64,000 bases of DNA from Pedobacter aquae. Lineage in GTDB: Bacteria > Bacteroidota > Bacteroidia > Sphingobacteriales > Sphingobacteriaceae. Below, piece by piece: positions 1 through 6,716 of the stretch. Each line of letters starts with the position of its first letter. The stretch's first letter is position 1. The position numbers were made by a program, and so were the translations under genes. Below the pieces are notes generated by a model. That model did not search any database. It worked only from the letters and a program-made list of their open reading frames with translations, and had not been told where the DNA came from. The stretch is from contig NZ_CP043329.1 in NCBI RefSeq assembly GCF_008195825.1, positions 558,001 to 622,000 on the forward strand. Reading direction: 5' to 3'.

Positions 1-43
1 TGACTATGCTTTGGAACAGTTCTTGGATAATATGAACAAATAA
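1..43 (+). CDS. C-terminal end of an upstream gene, possibly ftsK
   Basis: Only the last 13 codons and the TAA stop are inside the window (frame from base 2, ending LEQFLDNMNK). The stop lies 6 bases before the next start, so the gene is probably cotranscribed with the LolA-like gene. In Bacteroidota an FtsK-type DNA translocase often precedes a lolA-like gene and ends in a short winged-helix domain, which fits, but the fragment is too short to identify the protein. The assignment rests on gene order alone. Confidence 0.35.
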   Translation, partial: DYALEQFLDNMNK

Positions 44-49
44 AATTTT

Positions 50-703
50 ATGTTGAAATTAAAGATAAGCTTATTAAGTGCTGTTTTATTATTGGTTTTT
101 CTGGATACTTTTGCCCAGCCAGATGCAAAAGCAAAAGCTATTTTGGCCGATGTAAGTAAGAAATTTAGAAGTTATAATGTGGTGAAAGCAGATTTTACTT
201 ATTCTTATTTAAATAGGCAAAGTAATACCCGGGATAACCAGAAGGGAACCTTATATATACAATCTAAAACCAATAAATTTAAAGCTATTTTACCATCGCA
301 AGAGCTTATTTCTGATGGTAAAGTACAATGGACATACCTGAAAGAGGATAAAGAAGTACAGCTTAGTGAGATTGATAACAGTCCTGATGCTTTAAATCCA
401 GCGCAAATTTTCACCATTTATGAAAAGGGCTTTAAATATGTATATACCGGCGACGTAAAGGCAGGTACTAAAACCTTGCACAATATAGAGCTTGCTCCAC
501 TTAGCAATAGGTCTTTTTCTAAAATAAAGTTGCAGATAGATAAGCAAAGCAAACAGTTATATTCTTTCTCTGTTTTTGATAAGAATGGTAATATTTACGC
601 TTATACCATCCAGTCTTTTGTTCCTAATGTGAAAGTATCACCCAGCTTATTTACATTTGAAGCAGCAAAATATCCAGGCGTTGAAGTAGTTGATTTAAGA
701 TAA
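50..703 (+). CDS. LolA-like outer membrane lipoprotein carrier protein
   Basis: The 217-residue protein starts with a signal peptide (hydrophobic LLSAVLLLVFLDTFAQ) and continues as a single beta-rich domain of the LolA/LolB fold: a DFTYSY strand near residue 50, a KGTLYIQ strand, then SDGKVQWTY, which is the typical 'dG...w.Y' part of the family, and a late SFSVFDKNGNIYAYTIQSF hairpin. Length is right for periplasmic LolA-type carriers, which ferry lipoproteins between membranes. It follows the putative ftsK end by 6 bases and precedes the next small gene by 3 bases, so this looks like one transcription unit. Bacteroidota members of the family are divergent, and the cargo cannot be told from sequence. 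Confidence 0.8.
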   Translation: MLKLKISLLSAVLLLVFLDTFAQPDAKAKAILADVSKKFRSYNVVKADFTYSYLNRQSNTRDNQKGTLYIQSKTNKFKAILPSQELISDGKVQWTYLKEDKEVQLSEIDNSPDALNPAQIFTIYEKGFKYVYTGDVKAGTKTLHNIELAPLSNRSFSKIKLQIDKQSKQLYSFSVFDKNGNIYAYTIQSFVPNVKVSPSLFTFEAAKYPGVEVVDLR

Positions 704-706
704 ATT

Positions 707-982
707 ATGTCTTTAAGCATCACCCAGCATACATTAGAAAAATTAGAGAATCTTTTAAAAGATTTTGGCTATAAGGTAAGGTACGAGAAGGGTAATTTTA
801 AAACTGGCTTTTGTATTATAGAAACCAGTAAAATGGTAGTTATAAATAAGTTCTCTAATTTAGAAAGTAAGATAAATGCTTTGGCAGAATTAATTAAAGG
901 CTTAGAGCTAGAAGATAGCCATTTAAGCGATAAGCAGAAACAATTTTATTATTCTTTAAAACAAACCAAATTACAGTTTTGA
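707..982 (+). CDS. conserved small protein of unknown function
   Basis: A 91-residue soluble protein without signal peptide or membrane segment. It is rich in Lys and Leu with predicted alternating helix and strand (TLEKLENLLKDFGYKVRYEKG, then CIIETSKMVVINKF). I do not recognise a named family. It lies 3 bases after the LolA-like gene and its TGA overlaps the TTG start of the following hydrolase by 4 bases (TTGA), so it is translationally coupled with it. The tight position suggests a real gene and a job connected to the hydrolase. Confidence 0.7.
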   Translation: MSLSITQHTLEKLENLLKDFGYKVRYEKGNFKTGFCIIETSKMVVINKFSNLESKINALAELIKGLELEDSHLSDKQKQFYYSLKQTKLQF

Positions 983-1740
983 AAGTAACGTTTTTAGGCA
1001 CAGGTACGTCACAAGGAGTTCCTGTAATTGCTTGCGATTGCGAAGTTTGTACTTCTTTAAGTGCTTATGATAAACGTTTGCGTAGTAGTATTTTGGTAAG
1101 TTCTGATGGAACTACTTTGGTGATAGACTCGGGTCCGGATTTTAGGTATCAAATGTTGCGTCATCAAATTCAACACTTAGATGCGGTAGTTTTTACACAC
1201 GAGCATAAAGACCATATTGCTGGTATGGATGATATTAGAGCTTTTAATTACAAGCAGCAATCTGCCATGGAGGTTTATGCAACAGAACAAGTTCAGCATG
1301 CACTTAAACGCGAGTTTTATTATGTTTTTTCTGATTTTAAATATCCGGGAGTTCCACTGGTGAACTTAAATACCATTCATGATGAGGCTTTTATGGTAGG
1401 AGATATAGAACTTTTACCCATAGAGGTGATGCATTACAAGCTCCCTGTAAAAGGTTTCAGAATTAAGGATTTTACTTACCTAACAGATGCGAAAACAGTG
1501 TCAGAAGAGGAGATAACCAAAATTAAGGGAAGCAAAATCTTGGTGATAAATGCCTTGCAGAAAGAAAGGCATATATCGCATTTTACTTTGGATGAAGCTA
1601 TTGCTTTTGCCGAGTTGATTGGTGCTGAGGAAACTTATTTTACACACATCAGTCATAAATTAGGTTTGCATGATGAGGTAAGTTTAGGATTACCAAAAGG
1701 CATTAAACTGGCTTACGATGGCTTAAGCATAAATATTTAA
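979..1740 (+). CDS. metallo-beta-lactamase-fold hydrolase (PhnP/cyclic phosphodiesterase-like)
   Basis: The 253-residue protein is a compact metallo-beta-lactamase-fold enzyme. The metal-binding motif HxHxDH is present as HEHKDH at residues 74-79, preceded by the first-strand motif FLGTGTSQGVP (residues 5-15) that is typical of the PhnP/RNase Z-like branch, and late histidines occur in HISHF and THISHKLGLH. Two cysteine pairs near residues 19-24 (CDCEVC) match the structural zinc site of PhnP-type phosphodiesterases. It probably hydrolyses a cyclic or ester phosphate in the cytoplasm; the substrate is unknown. The start is a TTG codon overlapping the previous stop by 4 bases, chosen because the first-strand motif begins directly after it. 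Confidence 0.85.
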   Translation: MKVTFLGTGTSQGVPVIACDCEVCTSLSAYDKRLRSSILVSSDGTTLVIDSGPDFRYQMLRHQIQHLDAVVFTHEHKDHIAGMDDIRAFNYKQQSAMEVYATEQVQHALKREFYYVFSDFKYPGVPLVNLNTIHDEAFMVGDIELLPIEVMHYKLPVKGFRIKDFTYLTDAKTVSEEEITKIKGSKILVINALQKERHISHFTLDEAIAFAELIGAEETYFTHISHKLGLHDEVSLGLPKGIKLAYDGLSINI

Positions 1741-1767
1741 AGCTTATCTGATTTTTAAATAAAAAAT

Positions 1768-1775
1768 TATATTTG
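1768..1775 (+). promoter_or_regulatory. -7 promoter box for tRNA-Leu
   Basis: TATATTTG is a perfect match to the Bacteroidota -7 consensus TAnnTTTG and ends 9 bases before the mature tRNA 5' end. No clear -33 TTG box is evident. The spacing suits transcription starting at or just before the tRNA. Confidence 0.6.
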
Positions 1776-1783
1776 CAATGTAT

Positions 1784-1866
1784 ACCCAGGTGGCGAAATT
1801 GGTAGACGCACCATCTTGAGGGGGTGGCGCCTTATGGGCGTGGCAGTTCGAATCTGCTCCTGGGTA
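1784..1866 (+). tRNA. tRNA-Leu, anticodon GAG
   Basis: The 83-base gene folds as a class II tRNA. The acceptor arms ACCCAGG and CCTGGGT pair over 7 bp with discriminator A. The D arm is GCG/CGC with a GGTAGA loop. The anticodon stem CCATC/GGTGG encloses TTGAGGG, giving anticodon GAG (Leu). A long variable arm closes with CGCC/GGCG, and the T arm is GGCAG-TTCGAAT-CTGCT. CCA is not encoded (CAA follows). The long variable arm and anticodon agree on leucine. Confidence 0.97.
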
Positions 1867-1936
1867 CAAATTAGCAGTTCAGCTCAATTATTATCGAGCT
1901 AGTAGCTATCTAATCCATAACTATCATTTCTCTTTT

Positions 1937-2241
1937 TTGATAAATACATCAAATACGACTACTGTATATGTTTTACATTCTAAAATCTTAAATCATCGTT
2001 ATTGTATAGGTAGTTGTAAGGATTTATCTCTCCGATTAGAGCAGTATTTAAATAAAATTTTTGAAAATAGTTTAGCTCTAAAGTTAAGGATTGGACGCTT
2101 TTTTATCATATTAAAAATCTTGAATATAAGCAGGCTTGATTGATAGAACAGCATATCAAACAAATGAAAAGTTTAGTTTATATAAGAAATTTGAAAAAAT
2201 ATCCTGATCTTAATCTAAAATTAATAGACAAATACAGATAG
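1937..2241 (+). pseudogene. decayed GIY-YIG nuclease-domain gene
   Basis: The first frame (from a TTG at 1937 to 2143) reads YVLHSKILNHRYCIGSCKDL, a degraded GIY-YIG start in which the usual Y-V-G-S core is Y-C-I-G-S, followed by the L-x-x-R-L helix motif. The continuation is in another frame from about 2089: DWTLFYHIKNLEYKQA, an in-frame TGA, then LIEQHIKQMKSLVYIRNL and the family-typical end KYPDLNLKLIDKYR with TAG at 2239-2241. Both a one-base shift and a nonsense codon are needed, so unlike most broken genes in this window this one is likely truly dead. Small GIY-YIG proteins of this kind are repeatedly found beside tRNA and rRNA genes in Bacteroidota. Confidence 0.85.
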
Positions 2242-2303
2242 TAATAGGCGCTTTATAAGTTTGGTAGTTCAGCCCGATGACTACCGGGCCCATAATTATC
2301 GAA

Positions 2304-2332
2304 CCGATAGCTATCGGATCTGCTTCTGGCTA
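2304..2332. repeat. 14-bp palindrome plus partial copy of the tRNA-Leu 3' end
   Basis: Positions 2304-2317 are the perfect palindrome CCGATAGCTATCGG. Overlapping it, 2315-2332 matches the last 18 bases of tRNA-Leu (1849-1866) at 15 of 18 positions. The two copies bracket the dead GIY-YIG gene in the same orientation. Another short hairpin with GCCCG/CGGGC-like arms lies at about 2270-2290. Confidence 0.5.
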
Positions 2333-2472
2333 TTTTAAACATAATCAAACAAAAACCGCTTATGCTATACAAAGGAATGCGTTTGTCTTCTTAAAATAGC
2401 TTGTAAACTTAACATCAGCTAAAACACAATAGGATATTTATTAGCTGAGGCTTATCTCAACAAGCAGCATCA

Positions 2473-2814
2473 CTAAGATTTAGCTTTGTTGAGGATATTT
2501 TGAATACCCCATTTTTCCATTTCCGCAAGTATAGGGGCCATACTTTTGCCAAGGTCAGATAAAGAATATTCAACTCTGGGCGGAATTTCATTAAATTGCT
2601 TGCGTACAATTAAATTGTCTTGTTCTAGTTCTTTCAGCTGGTCTGTTAATACTTTTCTTGATATGGCAGGGATTCTCGCTGCAATTTCACCAAATCTTCT
2701 GGTTCCTGCCAACAAACAGTATAATATTACAGGCTTCCATTTACCACCAATTAATCCCAGCATTGCTGTTACCGGACACTTAATTTTATTCACTTTTTGG
2801 ATATTAGTTACCAT
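2473..2814 (-). CDS. HxlR-family winged-helix regulator (QorR/YodB type)
   Basis: The 113-residue protein is a full-length HxlR domain: Cys13 in KCPVTAMLGLIGGKWKPVIL, the recognition helix region RRFGEIAARIPAISRKVLTDQL, and the wing PRVEYSLSDLGKSM. The N-terminal cysteine corresponds to the thiol used for quinone or electrophile sensing in YodB, HypR and QorR, so a redox-sensing role is plausible. It is divergently placed from the NmrA-like oxidoreductase with 107 bases between, an arrangement known for the qorB-ytfH pair, so it probably controls that gene and itself. Confidence 0.9.
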   Translation of the reverse strand: MVTNIQKVNKIKCPVTAMLGLIGGKWKPVILYCLLAGTRRFGEIAARIPAISRKVLTDQLKELEQDNLIVRKQFNEIPPRVEYSLSDLGKSMAPILAEMEKWGIQNILNKAKS

Positions 2815-2921
2815 TTGGTTACCACTAATTTAAGGTTATTTAAATACTTTAGTTACTTTTTAAAACTAATTAATGTTACTTTGTGTAACAAATATAAAAA
2901 TTAATCTTAAAAATTTAAAAA
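2815..2921. promoter_or_regulatory. divergent promoter/operator region of the HxlR-oxidoreductase pair
   Basis: The 107-base gap holds the inverted repeat GTTACTTTGTGTAAC (2875-2889), a candidate operator for the HxlR dimer. The same stretch contains TTACTTTG (2876-2883), one mismatch from the TAnnTTTG -7 box, on the oxidoreductase side. Related GTTAC/TTACT half-sites occur at about 2809-2820 and 2852-2860. Confidence 0.5.
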
Positions 2922-3800
2922 ATGATTTTAGTAACAGGTGCAACAGGGCAATTTGGAAAAGCAGCCATCAATGCTCTCTTAGAAAAAGGAATAAAAGCTC
3001 ACCAAATCTTAGCATTGGTAAGAAACGAGCAATCTGCTGAAGATTTAAAAAATATGGGCGTTGGCATTGTAATGGGGGATTATGATCAATACACATCTCT
3101 TGTAAGTGCTTTTAAAGGTGTAGATAAGCTACTTTTCGTATCAGGAAGTGATATCATAAAACGTCATAAACAACATCAGAACGTTATTCATGCTGCTCAA
3201 GAGGCGGGTGTAAAACATTTAATTTATACCAGTTTCCAACGTAAAAATGAGACCGAAACATCACCTCTTTGGATAGTAGCGCAGTCACATATTCAAACAG
3301 AGCAATGGATAAAAGAAAGTAATATTTCTTATACCATTTTAAGAAATAACCTTTATATGGACTTTCTGCCTGGCTTTATTGGTGAAAAAGTTTTGCAAAC
3401 AGGAGTCATCTATGTGCCTGCTGAAAATGGTAAGGTAAGTGCTGTATTGCGTTCAGAAATGGCTGAAGCTGCGGCAACTATTTTAGCAACAACTGGTCAT
3501 GAAGGTAAAGAATACAACTTTACAAATACCGAAGCTGTTTCTTACCAAGAGATTGCTCAACTGATTACTGAAGTTTCAGGAAAAGTGATTAATTATATTT
3601 CCCCATCAGTAGAAGAGTATATGAAAACATTAAGTGATTATGGTGTACCAGCAGATGTTATTGGAATATTCTCGAGTTTTGCATTAGCCCAAGCTAAGGG
3701 AGAATTAGATAGAGTAAGTACTGATTTAGAAGTTTTATTAGGCAGAAAACCTTCCTCAGTAAAAGATTTTTTAAGTAGTTTATATAATCCTATAGTATAG
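2922..3800 (+). CDS. NAD(P)-binding NmrA/QorB-like oxidoreductase
   Basis: The 292-residue protein is an atypical short-chain dehydrogenase: the Rossmann glycine motif is VTGATGQFG at residues 4-12, followed by the second strand ALVRN and MGDYDQ, and VSGSD/YTSFQRK in place of a classical YxxxK. This layout matches the NmrA and quinone oxidoreductase 2 (QorB) group, which reduces quinones or senses NADP. The divergent HxlR gene supports a role in quinone or electrophile stress. No membrane segment is present. Confidence 0.85.
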   Translation: MILVTGATGQFGKAAINALLEKGIKAHQILALVRNEQSAEDLKNMGVGIVMGDYDQYTSLVSAFKGVDKLLFVSGSDIIKRHKQHQNVIHAAQEAGVKHLIYTSFQRKNETETSPLWIVAQSHIQTEQWIKESNISYTILRNNLYMDFLPGFIGEKVLQTGVIYVPAENGKVSAVLRSEMAEAAATILATTGHEGKEYNFTNTEAVSYQEIAQLITEVSGKVINYISPSVEEYMKTLSDYGVPADVIGIFSSFALAQAKGELDRVSTDLEVLLGRKPSSVKDFLSSLYNPIV

Positions 3801-3917
3801 TTTCATAAATTATACATACTATTTTTAAAAATCTATAATGCTTGATAAGGTGTTAGTGGCATTTCAAAAAATTTTCACCTTAATTGTTTTAACAGTACAC
3901 ACAAGCAATTCTTAAAA

Positions 3918-3949
3918 ATGCCCCCAATAGTTTTAGCTAATGGGGGCAT
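3918..3949. terminator. hairpin downstream of the oxidoreductase gene, possible terminator
   Basis: ATGCCCCCA pairs perfectly with TGGGGGCAT, extended by TAG/CTA after one A-A mismatch, around a short T-rich loop. There is no T-run after it, so it may act as a 3' end stabiliser or as a bidirectional structure rather than a classical terminator. Confidence 0.45.
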
Positions 3950-4019
3950 GTTGCCAAATGAGATCTTACTTTTTTAGTGCACTTAAATGGTTTTGAAAAA
4001 AGCAGCTACTAGCGTAGTC

Positions 4020-4142
4020 ATGAGGCTGTTTCAAATCATCACTTTGTGTCAGGCTGAGCGGAGTCGAAGCCTTTTCTGAACATATTAGAGAACATTTCGA
4101 CTCCGCTCAATGTGACAAATATGATTTCTGAGACAGCCTCAT
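4020..4142. repeat. long imperfect inverted repeat, dispersed family copy 1
   Basis: The ends ATGAGGCTGTTTCA and TGAGACAGCCTCAT pair, as do the inner arms GTCAGGCTGAGCGGAGTCGA and TCGACTCCGCTCAATGTGAC, giving a cruciform-like element of about 123 bases. A second copy with the same architecture and the same GTCAGGCTGAGCGGAGTCGA core lies at 27954-28078. This looks like a non-coding palindromic repeat family (REP or small MITE). Confidence 0.75.
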
Positions 4143-4288
4143 TTTTTATGTTTTAAAACCTTATTAGGATCACCATCAGCAAATAGGATTAAAATAGCAG
4201 TCATCATCTCTCTCAATTCAAAAAAAATACGCCTTTTTGCTGTTTTATATCCTAATTATTTGTCTTTTTATAGATGAGGAGTAATATA

Positions 4289-4313
4289 AGCACCCGTTAC
4301 AAACGAGCGCAAG
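4289..4313 (+). repeat. 25-bp inverted repeat, left copy flanking the HNH locus
   Basis: This segment (AGCACCCGTTACAAACGAGC and onward) equals the reverse complement of 6281-6305 at 24 of 25 positions. The two inverted copies enclose the tandem repeats, the HNH gene and the small gene at 5901-6092. Confidence 0.65.
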
Positions 4314-4359
4314 AAGAATACCAAGTTAGGCCCTCGTTGTTAACGAGCTCAAGAGGAAT

Positions 4360-4401
4360 TTGTCATAGCGAACACAGTGAAGCGATCTCTTCATACAAGG
4401 T
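4360..4401. repeat. REP-like repeat copy (GTCATAGCGAACACAGTGAAG family)
   Basis: The segment TTGTCATAGCGAACACAGTG followed by AAGCGATCTC belongs to the same family as copies at 8689-8727, 28607-28777 and 30051-30124. The companion half AGGAACGAAGAAGCAATCTC occurs at about 8457-8476 in the opposite sense. Confidence 0.7.
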
Positions 4402-4402
4402 T

Positions 4403-4513
4403 AGCCCTATGTGTTGGATACTTTGATATCACAAATTGTGATATCAAAAATTTCCATTCCTCATTTATTACCTTAATTCAATAACTACACGTAATTATGA
4501 GTTTTCAGTTTTC
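4403..4513. repeat. 111-bp dispersed repeat, copy 1, with 27-base palindrome
   Basis: It is the same as 9833-9943 apart from about five differences. Inside, 4422-4448 is a perfect palindrome around one central base, with arms TTTGATATCACAA and TTGTGATATCAAA. In the second copy the arms read TTTGATATCGCAA and TTGCGATATCAAA; the arm changes are compensatory, which suggests selection for pairing. Confidence 0.75.
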
Positions 4514-4875
4514 AATTTTTTCCTTTCCCCTGTTTTTACTTTTGAATTTTCCCTTTTGAATTTTAAATCAGTTCCCTGTTTTTTACTTTTTAATTTTTAC
4601 TTTTTAATTTTTACTTTTTAATTTTTCCTTTTGAATTTTTCCTTTTGAATTTTAAATCAGTTCCCTGTTTTTTACTTTTGAATTTTTCCTTTTGAATTTT
4701 AAATCAGTTCCCTGTTTTTTACTTTTTAATTTTCCCTTTTGAATTTTAAATCAGTTCCCTGTTTTTTACTTTTTAATTTTTCCTTTTGAATTTTAAATCA
4801 GTTCCCTGTTTTTTACTTTTTAATTTTTACTTTTTAATTTTTCCTTTTTAATTTTCCCTTTTTAATTTTCCTATC
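4505..4875. repeat. low-complexity tandem repeat, 47-bp period
   Basis: The marker CAGTTCCCTG recurs at 4569, 4658, 4705, 4752 and 4799, so the last four are exactly 47 bases apart. Between markers the DNA alternates TTTTTACTTTTTAATTTTT and CCTTTTGAATTTT blocks with a 14-15 base sub-period. The top strand is strongly pyrimidine-rich. Shorter copies with the same marker occur at about 8648 and 9979. It ends right before the HNH gene. Confidence 0.85.
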
Positions 4876-4919
4876 CTTGCATTATTCCCTCAAATTCTGC
4901 AATATTGTATGATACCCTT

Positions 4920-5882
4920 ATGCAGGAGACACTAAACAAATACCTTTATGCACTTAGTAAGCTCAAGCGAGGTTCTACACCCTATGGTTTAGCACCACAT
5001 AAACCTATTTTACTCATCAGTATCATAGAGTTGATAGATAAAGGGATACTCACCGAGAATAAGGTATATATCAATGCAGACCTCGTAGGTACTTTCAAAG
5101 AAAACTGGCAATTATTAGTAAATACCCTTAACCAAGCTGATTTTACCCAGCCTTTCTACTACCTCCAGAGTGATAAAGCAGCAGGGAAGCCTTTTTGGTT
5201 CTTATTGCCACATCCGGGTTGCCAAATCAACGCCCATATCAAAAGTGTAAATACACTGGCAGCAAGCGTAGCTTATGGTTCTTTCAACGAAGAACTATAT
5301 CTATTACTGAGCAATCCTGTCTCACGCCAACTTATTAAAGAAAAGCTATTAACAACTTATTTTCCGTTAACCCAACAAAAACTACAAAGCCAGGCAAAAG
5401 AAGCAGGTTATCTTCATCAATTAGAAGATTATGTTTTAAACGAACCACAAGCTCGTTATAAAACCATCAAGATAGAAACAGAAGAAGATGTTTTTGTACG
5501 CAACGGACTATTTAAAAAGCTCATACCAAAGGCCTATAACTCAACCTGTAGTTTTACAGGTATGAAGCTAACTTCCATATACGGACATCATTTTATAGAT
5601 GCCTGCCATATCATCCCCTTTAGCCTCACACATGACGACCAAATTAGTAACGGCATTGCGCTATGCCCCAATATGCATAGGGCTTTCGATCGTGGGCTGT
5701 TAAGCGTTGATGAAAACTATAAACTACTCGTTTCTCCCGCTATTATCGAAGATGCAGAACATGTTTACAGTATCACCAAACTAGAAGGTAAACAAATACA
5801 CCTACCTTCAGGCGAAAGGTATTATCCCGCACAGGATAATTTAAAATGGCATAGGGAGAATATATTTAAAGGGAAATCATGA
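4920..5882 (+). CDS. HNH endonuclease
   Basis: The protein (320 residues from the ATG at 4920) has a C-terminal HNH domain: CSFTGMKL, then DACHIIPFSLTHDDQISNGI with the catalytic His, NGIALCPNMH carrying the Asn and metal-binding His, and FDRGLLSVD, as in the HNH_2 group of putative restriction endonucleases. The N-terminal 190 residues form a separate domain beginning LNKYLYALSKLKRGSTPYGL, APHKPILLISII, common in this enzyme group and probably for DNA recognition. No methylase is near. An upstream TTG at 4905 is possible, but the ATG is preferred because nothing before it looks conserved. The gene sits alone between repeats and inside a 25-bp inverted repeat pair, which suggests a mobile or cargo gene. 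Confidence 0.88.
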   Translation: MQETLNKYLYALSKLKRGSTPYGLAPHKPILLISIIELIDKGILTENKVYINADLVGTFKENWQLLVNTLNQADFTQPFYYLQSDKAAGKPFWFLLPHPGCQINAHIKSVNTLAASVAYGSFNEELYLLLSNPVSRQLIKEKLLTTYFPLTQQKLQSQAKEAGYLHQLEDYVLNEPQARYKTIKIETEEDVFVRNGLFKKLIPKAYNSTCSFTGMKLTSIYGHHFIDACHIIPFSLTHDDQISNGIALCPNMHRAFDRGLLSVDENYKLLVSPAIIEDAEHVYSITKLEGKQIHLPSGERYYPAQDNLKWHRENIFKGKS

Positions 5883-5900
5883 AAACGAGAAACTTTGTGG

Positions 5901-6092
5901 TTAACCTCTCGACTTGTATCCCGGGATATACAAAGGCGGTACGCTTTCCAAATCTTCAGACATACCAGTAAACCTACCAGAAGAGGCTTCTTTTTTTACC
6001 CAAGAAGAATTTTTTGAACTAACAGCCTGATTGCTCTGGGTAACAGCCCCAGTAGACATACAATCAGTTGGTTTCTGCGAAAATCTTTTCAT
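5901..6092 (-). CDS. small conserved-type protein, function unknown
   Basis: A 63-residue protein beginning MKRFSQKPTDCMSTGAVTQ and continuing SSKNSSWVKKEASSGRF. Serine- and lysine-rich small proteins with a similar SSWVKKEASSGRF core are, as I recall, found in other Bacteroidota; their function is unknown. The last 25 residues do not fit that pattern, so the C-terminus may have been replaced or frameshifted. It is convergent with the HNH gene (18 bases between stops). Confidence 0.45.
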   Translation of the reverse strand: MKRFSQKPTDCMSTGAVTQSNQAVSSKNSSWVKKEASSGRFTGMSEDLESVPPLYIPGYKSRG

Positions 6093-6280
6093 AGCTCCTT
6101 ACAATTTTGATAGGTTCTTTTTCTCTTTCAACAGGTACAACAAAGATAGCGCTATTTCTTTTATTGTTACACCATAGCAGCAATACCTATCACTGCCGTC
6201 TTTTAAGGTCACAATTTGTGACCTCAAAGATTCATGCTCAAGCTGTGTTATAATGCACACGTAAAATCTTAGGAAACCTC

Positions 6281-6305
6281 CTTGCGCCCGTTTGTAACGG
6301 GTGCT
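6281..6305 (-). repeat. 25-bp inverted repeat, right copy flanking the HNH locus
   Basis: Reverse complement of 4289-4313 with one mismatch. By itself it can form a hairpin, with GCCCGTT paired to AACGGGT around TGT. Confidence 0.65.
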
Positions 6306-6514
6306 TAAATAGCTTCATGATTTATCGGTCATTATCATAGCCACAGGTTCAAACCCGTGGCTATAGAAGATAATAAACATCCTTTAATTAATTATTCTGT
6401 TACGAAAGCAAAGCCTCTTTCCCAACTTGATTTTACATTTTGGAATATCGTATGATTAGAATATCTTTTCTACTTCCCGAAAGGAACATCTATTCAACCC
6501 CCATAGCCTAAACC

Positions 6515-6598
6515 GAAGCACATGAGCAATTACATCAAAGGTATTATCCTGCACAAGAAAATTTAAAATGGCATAGGGAAAATGCATTAAAGGTTTGA
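6515..6598 (+). pseudogene. C-terminal fragment of a second HNH endonuclease
   Basis: In one frame the DNA reads RYYPAQENLKWHREN followed by ALKV and TGA. The intact HNH protein ends RYYPAQDNLKWHREN then IFKGKS. Only about 27 codons survive. The nucleotide match is also close, so this is a relic of a duplicated or related gene cut off on its 5' side. Confidence 0.8.
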
Positions 6599-6716
6599 TG
6601 AGTTCTTTTGAAGCGTTCAACGTAGAGGTTACTTTCTATAACATTGTTTATATTATTTCCTCTTGTGCCAATAGTATTTTACTTAAGCGTAGATATAGAA
6701 TTACTTAGCTAACTTT

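Larger units (their letters stand above)
3801..4288. other. non-coding stretch with hairpins, start of the repeat-rich region
   Basis: No credible gene is visible. It contains the hairpin at 3918-3949 and the long inverted repeat at 4020-4142, listed separately. The rest is AT-rich DNA with no further structure that I can support. Confidence 0.6.
6093..6716. other. non-coding stretch with palindrome, inverted repeat and gene fragment
   Basis: This stretch holds a 19-base palindrome at 6206-6224 (AGGTCACAA/TTGTGACCT), the right copy of the 25-bp inverted repeat at 6281-6305 and an HNH gene fragment at 6515-6598. Otherwise I see no gene. Confidence 0.6.

Noticed and set aside
4505-4875. CRISPR array
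   Set aside because: The 47-bp periodic units have no distinct unique spacers; the whole unit repeats and no cas gene is present.
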